This document shows positions 6,090 through 10,484 of a DNA stretch of 10,484 nt, piece by piece. The notes beneath the pieces were generated by a model. That model was given only the letters and a program-made list of their open reading frames with translations, was not told the origin of the DNA and did not search any database. Positions within the stretch are counted from its first letter, which is position 1. Each line of letters starts with the position of its first letter. The stretch is from assembly GCA_017557085.1 (NCBI GenBank), contig JAFZAR010000383.1, forward strand, positions 1-10,484. The letters run 5' to 3'. Source of the DNA: Verrucomicrobiota bacterium (lineage in GTDB: Bacteria > Verrucomicrobiota > Verrucomicrobiia > Limisphaerales > UBA1412). Position numbers and translations under genes: made by a program.

Positions 6090-6128
6090 ATGAGTAACTA
6101 TAGGAAAGGTGGTGAAAAAAAAGAATGA
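6090..6128 (+). CDS. Possible 12-codon leader ORF overlapping the peptide gene
   Basis: ATG at 6090 encodes MSNYRKGGEKKE and stops at TGA 6126-6128, overlapping the next ATG (6125) as ATGA. AAAGGG lies four bases before the start. The ORF contains the SD of the downstream gene, so ribosomes translating it would open that site and could re-initiate at once, like mok in hok/mok. The ORF is short enough to be chance; its overlap and position are what make it worth listing. The basic polar peptide itself suggests no function. Confidence 0.3.
   Translation: MSNYRKGGEKKE
6105..6114 (+). promoter_or_regulatory. Near-perfect Shine-Dalgarno site
   Basis: AAAGGTGGTG differs at one base from AAAGGAGGTG, the full complement of the 16S rRNA tail, and lies ten bases before ATG 6125. 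The large genes in this window have no comparable site, so it marks the 25-codon ORF as a translated, possibly acquired, gene. Confidence 0.6.
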
Positions 6129-6202
6129 TTACCGAAGATTTCACAGCTCTCGTAGCAATCATCCTAATTATCAGTTTAACACTGATAGTTAGACGGTATT
6201 AA
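6125..6202 (+). CDS. 25-residue hydrophobic peptide, type I toxin-like
   Basis: The peptide begins MITEDFTALVA, continues through a hydrophobic helix (about residues 8-22; VAIILIISLTLIV) and ends in RRY. One short transmembrane segment with a charged start and basic end is the usual design of type I toxins (TxpA/BsrG, Fst/Ldr, Hok, holin-like toxins of Firmicutes), which insert in the inner membrane and collapse its potential. Support for a real gene: a near-perfect SD at optimal distance, a strong promoter, a 5' structure that can hide the SD, a coupled leader ORF, a 3' hairpin and a convergent promoter candidate for an antisense RNA. I cannot place it in a named family. Alternatives are a small accessory membrane subunit (KdpF-like in size), a regulatory leader peptide for the oxidoreductase gene downstream, or chance. 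It is too short for routine gene callers. Confidence 0.5.
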   Translation: MITEDFTALVAIILIISLTLIVRRY

Positions 6203-6209
6203 GCCCGTC
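6193..6209 (+). other. Small hairpin spanning the peptide stop codon
   Basis: GACGG (6192-6196) and CCGTC (6205-6209) bracket the TAA stop with an eight-base loop, a 5-bp stem. On the opposite strand it would be the second hairpin of the predicted antisense RNA. Confidence 0.25.
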
Positions 6210-6213
6210 CAAC

Positions 6214-6247
6214 AGAGTGCGAGGTGTTACTGCACCTTGCACGCTCT
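6214..6247 (+). terminator. 3' hairpin after the peptide ORF, possible terminator
   Basis: TGCGAGGTG (6218-6226), loop TTACTG, CACCTTGCA (6233-6241) give a 9-bp stem with one G-U; AGAG/CTCT (6214-6217, 6244-6247) extend it past a two-base bulge. Only a weak U-rich tail (TTAAATTT) follows, so it may stabilise the 3' end rather than terminate. CACCTT could also pair with AAGGTG of the SD. Confidence 0.4.
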
Positions 6248-6249
6248 TA

Positions 6250-6278
6250 AATTTACCTCATACCCACCCCTTTTGCAA
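6250..6278 (-). promoter_or_regulatory. Candidate promoter of a convergent antisense RNA
   Basis: On the minus strand TTGCAA (6278-6273), 17 bases, TAAATT (6255-6250), four of six at each box. The TTGCAA -35 is the same hexamer used by the two promoters at 2388-2458. Transcription would begin near 6243, exactly at the base of the 3' hairpin, and run antisense to the hairpin and to the 3' part of the 25-codon ORF. Confidence 0.35.
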
Positions 6279-6296
6279 ATAAAATATTTGCGGGTA
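6261..6296 (+). other. Hairpin between the peptide locus and the oxidoreductase gene
   Basis: GCAAAT (6275-6280), AAAAT, ATTTGC (6286-6291) is a perfect 6-bp stem; TACCC (6261-6265) and GGGTA (6292-6296) can close an outer helix over a nine-base bulge. No T-run follows on either strand, and its -35-like TTGCAA belongs to the antisense promoter candidate. Confidence 0.3.
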
Positions 6297-6362
6297 TCTA
6301 TATCTATCCGTAGTTCTTTCAATCCCATAGAAAAAACTCTGGCTACCCCTTCGGTCTGGTGA

Positions 6363-6411
6363 TAGAATTTGAACGAAACGCAGGGGCACCCCTGGAAATT
6401 CTGCCGGGGTG
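6363..6411 (+). promoter_or_regulatory. Structured 5' leader of the oxidoreductase gene with two exclusive folds
   Basis: Fold 1: AGAATTT (6364-6370) pairs with AAATTCT (6396-6402), enclosing CAGGGG/CCCCTG (6381-6386, 6389-6394), with GAACGAAACG as an unpaired side. Fold 2: CACCCC (6387-6392) pairs with GGGGTG (6406-6411). The folds share CCCC, so they exclude each other, as in attenuators or riboswitches. A further small hairpin (AAGTT/AACTT, 6428-6440) directly precedes the ATG at 6443. I recognise no known riboswitch class; in particular the TPP-riboswitch core is absent although the enzyme uses TPP. No clear promoter was found between 6300 and 6440. Confidence 0.35.
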
Positions 6412-6442
6412 TTGTCTGTTTGTGTTTAAGTTAGAAACTTTT

Positions 6443-9400
6443 ATGGCTAAAAAATATGTAGCGATGGACGGCAACGAGGCGGTGGCTTATGTTGCCTACA
6501 GATGTAATGAGGTGTGTGGTATCTATCCCATTACCCCCTCATCCACGATGGCAGAGTGGTGTGATGAATGGTCTGCCAAAGGCATCAAAAACCTTTGGGG
6601 TACCGTTCCTTCTGTCATGGAAATGCAAAGTGAAGGCGGTGCCGCCGGTGCGGTGCATGGTTCCCTGCTGACAGGCGCGCTTTCCACAACTTTCACAGCT
6701 TCTCAGGGTCTGCTCCTGAAGATCCCCAATATGTACAAGATCGCCGGCGAGCTGATCCCGACCGTCTTCCACATTGCCGCACGTGCCCTGGCTACACACG
6801 CTCTTTCCATTTTCGGTGATCACAGTGATGTGATGAGCGCGCGCAGTACCGGTTTCGCCATGCTCTCCTCTGCTTCCGTGCAGGAAGCGATGGATCTGGC
6901 TCTGGTGGCTCATGCTTCCACTCTGGAAGCCCGTGTCCCCTTCATGCACTTCTTCGACGGTTTCCGCACCTCCCACGAAGTTTCCAAGGTAGAGGTCATT
7001 CCCGAAGAGGTCATGCGCGAGATGATCAACGATGAATTCGTTATCGCTCACCGCAAACGCGCTCTGAACCCGGATCATCCCAGCATCCACGGCACCGCGC
7101 AGAATCCTGACGTTTTCTTCCAGGCTCGCGAAGCCTCCAATCCTTACTACAACGCCTGCCCGGCCATCGTCCAGAAGTACATGGACAAGCTGGCCAAACT
7201 GACAGGCCGTCAATACAAGCTCTTTGAATATGTCGGCGCTCCCGACGCGGAGAACGTTCTCATCCTGATGGGTTCCGGCTGCGAAGTCGCCCACGAAGCT
7301 CTGAACGCTCTGAACGCCAAAGGTGCCAAGCTCGGTTTGCTGAAGGTCCGTCTGTATCGTCCGTTCAGCGCGCGCGATTTCGTCGGCGCTCTGCCGGAAA
7401 CGACCAAGAGGATCGCCGTTCTGGATCGCTGCAAGGAACCGGGTGCCACTGGTGAACCTCTCTTCCAGGATGTCGTCTGCGCTATCGCCGAAGCGATCGC
7501 CGCCGGATGCACTCACCTGAAGAACGGCATGCCCGTCATCATGGGCGGCCGCTATGGATTAGGCTCCAAGGACTTCACCCCGGCTCAGGTCAAGGCCGTT
7601 TATGACAACCTGGCCGCCGCCGCGCCGAAACTGAAATTCACGGTCGGCATCACCGATGATGTCACCAATCTGAGTCTGCCTGTGGACAAGCACTTCTCCA
7701 CAGAATCCGACAGTGTGACCCGCGCCATGTTCTACGGTCTGGGTTCTGACGGTACCGTCGGTGCCAACAAGAACACCATCAAGATCATCGGTGAGGAACA
7801 GTACGCTCAGGGCTACTTTGTGTATGACTCCAAGAAGTCCGGCTCCATGACGGTCTCTCACGTCCGTTTCAGCAAGGATCCGATCCGCTCCTCTTACCTC
7901 ATCAGCAAGGCCAACTTCGTGGCCTGCCACCAGCCGACCTTCCCGGACCGCTACGATATGTCCGCGAATCTGGTTCCCGGCGGCACACTGCTGATGAACA
8001 CACCGTTCAGCGCGGATAAAGTCTGGGATACGCTCCCGGCTGTGACGCAGAAATCTTTGATCGAGAAGAAAGCCAAGCTCTTCGTCATTGACGCGAATAA
8101 AGTCGCTCACGACACCGGCATGGGCAGCCGCATCAATACCATCATGCAGGTCTGCTTCTTTGCTCTGTCCGGCGTACTGCCCAAGGATATCGCCATCGAG
8201 AAGATCAAGGCTTCCATCAAGAAGACCTACGGCAAGAAGGGTGACGATGTTGTCGCCAAGAACATCGCCGCCGTGGACAAGACTCTGGAATGTCTCTATG
8301 AAGTGACCATCCCGAACACCGTCGGCAATAAACAACTACTGTCTCCGGTCTCCGCGGATGCCACCGATTTCGTCAAGACTACGCTCGGTCCGATCATCGC
8401 CGGTTTCGGCGACGATATGCCCGTCAGCGCGTTCAAGGTGGTGGAAGACGGCTGCTTCCCGACCGACACGACCCGCTACGAGAAACGCGACCTGGCTCTG
8501 GAGATCCCGCAGTGGGATCCTGCCACTTGTATCCAGTGTCTCAAGTGCGCCACGATCTGTCCGCACGCTGTCATCCGCGGCAAGATCTACGATCCGGCCG
8601 AGCTCAAGAACGCTCCGGCTACCTTCAAGAGCGTGGACTCCAAGGTGCCCGAATTCAAGGGCAGCAAGTTCACTCTGCAGGTTTCCGTACACGACTGCAC
8701 CGGCTGCGGTCTCTGCGTAGAGGTCTGCCCGGCCAAGAGCAAGACCGTGGAAGGCGCCAAGGCCATCAATATGGTGCCGCAAGTGCCGCTGCGTGAAAGC
8801 GAAGGCGCGAACTGGGACTTCTTCATGTCTCTGCCTGACACCGACCGCACCAAGATCAAGCCCACCATGCTGCGCCAGATGCAGACCATGCGTCCGCTCT
8901 TTGAGTTCTCCGGTGCCTGCGCCGGCTGCGGTGAAACACCGTATGTCAAGATGCTCACTCAGCTCTTTGGCGACCGCCTGCTGATCGCCAACGCCACGGG
9001 CTGCAGCTCCATCTACGGCGGCAACCTGCCCACCACTCCGTATGCCAAGAACAGCTGCGGACGCGGTCCGGCATGGGCCAACTCACTCTTTGAAGACAAC
9101 GCCGAGTTCGGTCTGGGCTATCGTCTCTCTGTGGACAAACAGAATCAGTTCGCCAAGGAACTCCTTGCCAAACTGGCTCCGTCCCTGGGTGATGACCTGG
9201 TCAACGGCATCCTCAATGCCAGCCAGAAGACTGAAGCGGAGATATCCGCTCAGCAGGCCCGCGTGGCTGATCTGAAGGCCAAGCTGGCCGCCGACAGCTC
9301 CGCTGATGCCAAGATGCTCCTCTCCATCGCTGATTCACTGGTCAAACGCTCCATCTGGATCATCGGCGGTGACGGCTGGGCCTACGATATCGGTTACGGC

Positions 9401-10015
9401 GGGCTGGATCACATCCTGGCCTCCGGCAAGAATGTCAACATCCTTGTCCTCGATACGGAAGTCTATTCCAACACAGGCGGTCAAAGCTCCAAGTCCACAC
9501 CGAAAGGCGCTGTCGCCAAATTCGCGGCCGCGGGCAAGAAGCTCTGCAAGAAAGATATGGGTCTTATCGCCATGACCTACGGCAACGTCTATGTTGCCAC
9601 GGTCTCCATGGGTGCCAATGACAACCAGGTCCTCAAGGCCATGGTCGAGGCCGAAGCCCATGACGGTGTCTCCATCATCATCGCTTACAGCCACTGTATC
9701 AATCACGGCATCAATATGCGTGACGGTGCCAAGCACCAAAAAGCTCTGGTCGATTCCGGCGCGCTCCTGCTCTACCGCTTCGACCCGAACCGCGTTGAAG
9801 CCGGTCAGAACCCGCTGCAGCTGGATTCCAAGCCGAATCCGGCAGCCGGCAGCCTGAATGACTTCTACGGCTCTGAGAACCGCTTCAAGATGCTCAAGAA
9901 GAGCAACCCCGAAGCCGCACAGAAACTGGCGGAAGAAGCCGCGGCCGATGCCGTCGCACGCTTCCAGAAGTACCAGTACCTGGCCGCTCAGCCTGTCGCC
10001 AAGAAAGAAGAATAA
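6443..10015 (+). CDS. nifJ: Pyruvate:ferredoxin (flavodoxin) oxidoreductase
   Basis: This single-chain 1190-residue enzyme oxidises pyruvate with CoA to acetyl-CoA and CO2 and reduces ferredoxin or flavodoxin, in the cytoplasm of anaerobes. All landmarks of the well-studied Desulfovibrio africanus enzyme are present: the substrate-binding T31 in YPITPSS and R114 in the ARALATHALSIFGDHSDV segment; two [4Fe-4S] motifs, C696/C699/C702/C706 and C752/C755/C758/C762; the proximal-cluster cysteines C826, C829, C854 and C1085; and the TPP/Mg site GDGWAYDIGYGGLDH (976-990) with VYSNTGG (1007-1013). The C-terminal ~40 residues extend past the catalytic core. The ATG at 6443 is preferred over a GTG at 6359, because family proteins start as M-A-K-K..MDGNEA and the extension lies in the structured leader. 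Codon use is strongly biased to C/G-ending codons, as in a highly expressed gene. It forms a single-gene unit with its own terminator. Confidence 0.97.
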   Translation: MAKKYVAMDGNEAVAYVAYRCNEVCGIYPITPSSTMAEWCDEWSAKGIKNLWGTVPSVMEMQSEGGAAGAVHGSLLTGALSTTFTASQGLLLKIPNMYKIAGELIPTVFHIAARALATHALSIFGDHSDVMSARSTGFAMLSSASVQEAMDLALVAHASTLEARVPFMHFFDGFRTSHEVSKVEVIPEEVMREMINDEFVIAHRKRALNPDHPSIHGTAQNPDVFFQAREASNPYYNACPAIVQKYMDKLAKLTGRQYKLFEYVGAPDAENVLILMGSGCEVAHEALNALNAKGAKLGLLKVRLYRPFSARDFVGALPETTKRIAVLDRCKEPGATGEPLFQDVVCAIAEAIAAGCTHLKNGMPVIMGGRYGLGSKDFTPAQVKAVYDNLAAAAPKLKFTVGITDDVTNLSLPVDKHFSTESDSVTRAMFYGLGSDGTVGANKNTIKIIGEEQYAQGYFVYDSKKSGSMTVSHVRFSKDPIRSSYLISKANFVACHQPTFPDRYDMSANLVPGGTLLMNTPFSADKVWDTLPAVTQKSLIEKKAKLFVIDANKVAHDTGMGSRINTIMQVCFFALSGVLPKDIAIEKIKASIKKTYGKKGDDVVAKNIAAVDKTLECLYEVTIPNTVGNKQLLSPVSADATDFVKTTLGPIIAGFGDDMPVSAFKVVEDGCFPTDTTRYEKRDLALEIPQWDPATCIQCLKCATICPHAVIRGKIYDPAELKNAPATFKSVDSKVPEFKGSKFTLQVSVHDCTGCGLCVEVCPAKSKTVEGAKAINMVPQVPLRESEGANWDFFMSLPDTDRTKIKPTMLRQMQTMRPLFEFSGACAGCGETPYVKMLTQLFGDRLLIANATGCSSIYGGNLPTTPYAKNSCGRGPAWANSLFEDNAEFGLGYRLSVDKQNQFAKELLAKLAPSLGDDLVNGILNASQKTEAEISAQQARVADLKAKLAADSSADAKMLLSIADSLVKRSIWIIGGDGWAYDIGYGGLDHILASGKNVNILVLDTEVYSNTGGQSSKSTPKGAVAKFAAAGKKLCKKDMGLIAMTYGNVYVATVSMGANDNQVLKAMVEAEAHDGVSIIIAYSHCINHGINMRDGAKHQKALVDSGALLLYRFDPNRVEAGQNPLQLDSKPNPAAGSLNDFYGSENRFKMLKKSNPEAAQKLAEEAAADAVARFQKYQYLAAQPVAKKEE

Positions 10016-10022
10016 CCTTCTT

Positions 10023-10048
10023 TCGGACATGCGCCTAAGCGTGTCTGA
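10023..10048 (+). other. Hairpin directly after the oxidoreductase stop
   Basis: TCGGACATGC (10023-10032), loop GCCTAA, GCGTGTCTGA (10039-10048): a 10-bp stem with G-U pairs. No T-run follows; it may protect the 3' end of the mRNA ahead of the real terminator. Confidence 0.35.
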
Positions 10049-10065
10049 CAGGTAAAAGAACAAAG

Positions 10066-10097
10066 ATCCCCGGAGGCTGTTCCTTCGGGGATTTTTT
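10066..10097 (+). terminator. Rho-independent terminator of the oxidoreductase gene
   Basis: ATCCCCGGAGG (10066-10076), loop CTGTT, CCTTCGGGGAT (10082-10092): an 11-bp stem with one G-U, followed by six T residues (10092-10097). Textbook form, 50 bases after the stop. Confidence 0.9.
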
Positions 10098-10180
10098 GTC
10101 ACAAACTTTTTAGAAAAATTTTCTTCCAATAGATCAAAATATCCAATAGTCTTTTGGCTTAGGGTAAAGGCCCAAGTATT

Positions 10181-10426
10181 ATGTCAAATTGCAGATATTG
10201 TGGAAGTTCGTCTTATGGAGTTTGTTCTCGCAGCCCTTATAAGGTACATGAGCACATTGATGATGAAAATCACTGTGAGTTTTGCGGCAGCACTTCTTAT
10301 GGAGTCTGCTCCCGCAGTCCTTACAGGGTGCACCGACACGGACATGGCGGCAATAAATGTGTCTGGTGCGGTTCTACTTACATAGGAAGCTGTCCCAAAA
10401 GTCCCAGCAAAGTCCACGAAAGATAA
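10181..10426 (+). CDS. Triple-repeat Cys3-His small protein, putative zinc binder
   Basis: The 81 residues are three tandem units with an exact 28-residue period (first Cys at 4, 32 and 60). Each unit reads C-x2-C-G-S-x3-G-x-C-x2-S-P-x-[K/R]-V-H, so ligands would be C4/C7/C15/H23, C32/C35/C43/H51 and C60/C63/C71/H79. Three Cys plus one His per unit suggests three small zinc sites, although CxxC pairs can also bind iron or copper or form disulfides. There is no signal peptide or membrane span. Lys, Arg and His richness would suit nucleic-acid binding, but no function is known to me. Units 1 and 2 also match closely in DNA, differing mainly at third codon positions, which indicates duplication followed by selection on the protein. 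It lies 84 bases after the terminator, so it is its own unit; no strong promoter or SD was found. Confidence 0.8.
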   Translation: MSNCRYCGSSSYGVCSRSPYKVHEHIDDENHCEFCGSTSYGVCSRSPYRVHRHGHGGNKCVWCGSTYIGSCPKSPSKVHER

Positions 10427-10472
10427 CACTAAAAGATAATGTGCCGCAGGCGTATATAAAACAAGCCCAACC

Positions 10473-10484
10473 ATGGAAACAACC
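10473..10484 (+). CDS. Possible start of the next plus-strand gene (four codons only)
   Basis: ATG at 10473 opens M-E-T-T and runs off the window. TATATAAA (10453-10460) lies 12 bases upstream, a -10-like sequence at a distance similar to the near-leaderless genes here, but no -35 is evident. The identity is unknown. Confidence 0.2.

Larger units (their letters stand above)
6028..6118 (+). promoter_or_regulatory. Potential SD-blocking long-range helix
   Basis: Bases 6028-6044 are antiparallel-complementary to 6102-6118, which contain the SD: 14 Watson-Crick pairs and one G-U in 17 positions, with a two-base mismatch. This helix excludes the 5'-end hairpin because both use TTTCATCACA. Such pairing keeps full-length messages of many type I toxins untranslated, but here it is only complementarity read by eye. 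Confidence 0.45.

Noticed and set aside
6062..6091. Consensus TTGACA at 6062-6067 as a promoter for the 25-codon ORF
   Set aside because: No acceptable -10 lies 16-18 bases downstream; the upstream TTGATA-N17-TAAAAT is far better.
6359..6442. GTG 6359 as start of the oxidoreductase
   Set aside because: Family proteins begin at the MAKK..MDGNEA segment; the 28 extra residues are unlike the family and fall on the hairpin-rich leader.
6300..6442. TPP riboswitch before the TPP-dependent oxidoreductase
   Set aside because: The conserved CTGAGA and the downstream TPP-core sequence are absent.
6539..7516. Long open frame on the minus strand under the oxidoreductase gene (also 7559-8335 and 9335-10129)
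   Set aside because: These follow from the strongly biased codon use of the plus-strand gene, show no recognisable domain, and lie antisense to a complete enzyme with all cofactor residues.
10154..10182. TTGGCT-N17-TATTAT as promoter of the triple-repeat protein
   Set aside because: The -10 would overlap the ATG at 10181, so the transcript would lack the start codon, and no in-frame alternative start precedes the first unit.
10190..10420. Repetitive DNA read as CRISPR or satellite repeat
   Set aside because: The 84-base period equals 28 codons, differences fall mainly at third positions and the repeats are coding, so this is protein-level repetition.

Overview
The window reads as a chromosomal stretch of an anaerobic bacterium. 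A complete pyruvate:ferredoxin oxidoreductase points to anaerobic, ferredoxin-based metabolism. A DUF1844 protein, a stand-alone LON-domain protein and many starts without a Shine-Dalgarno (SD) sequence make the PVC group (Verrucomicrobiota, Lentisphaerota, Kiritimatiellota, Planctomycetota) my best guess. That placement is an inference from gene content, not a phylogeny. I see no rRNA, tRNA, insertion sequence or CRISPR array.

Layout. 40-1516 (minus): uppP (undecaprenyl-diphosphatase) followed by ribE (riboflavin synthase). 1608-2378 (minus): a membrane-anchored coiled-coil protein of unknown function, divergent from 2468-3930 (plus), a three-gene cluster of LON-domain protein, DUF1844 protein and a 70-residue single-span membrane protein. 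3931-5151 (minus): a Wzx-like oligosaccharide flippase whose stop codon abuts the stop of the preceding convergent gene with no base between them. 5274-5570 (plus): a small antibiotic-biosynthesis-monooxygenase (ABM) fold protein. 5659-5856 (minus): a 65-residue putative lipoprotein. 5939-6442: a gene-poor stretch dense in structure. 6443-10015 (plus): pyruvate:ferredoxin oxidoreductase with all cofactor residues, closed by a clear terminator. 10181-10426 (plus): an 81-residue protein made of three 28-residue Cys3-His units.

Most interesting region: 5959-6278 looks like an undescribed or divergent type I toxin-antitoxin-like locus. It has a good sigma70-type promoter, a 5' hairpin whose 3' arm can instead pair with a near-perfect SD, a 12-codon leader ORF overlapping the next start as ATGA, a 25-codon hydrophobic peptide ORF, and a candidate convergent antisense promoter whose RNA would start at the 3' hairpin and run under the peptide ORF. 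Its strong SD contrasts with the neighbouring genes, four of which have promoter-like hexamers ending only 6-9 bases before the start codon (near-leaderless mRNAs). All RNA-level statements come from reading complementarity by eye; none was computed or measured.

How the genes fit together: uppP and the flippase belong to lipid-linked glycan metabolism at the inner membrane; ribE feeds flavin supply; the oxidoreductase converts pyruvate to acetyl-CoA and reduced ferredoxin. Otherwise this looks like a run of independent housekeeping transcription units rather than one pathway.
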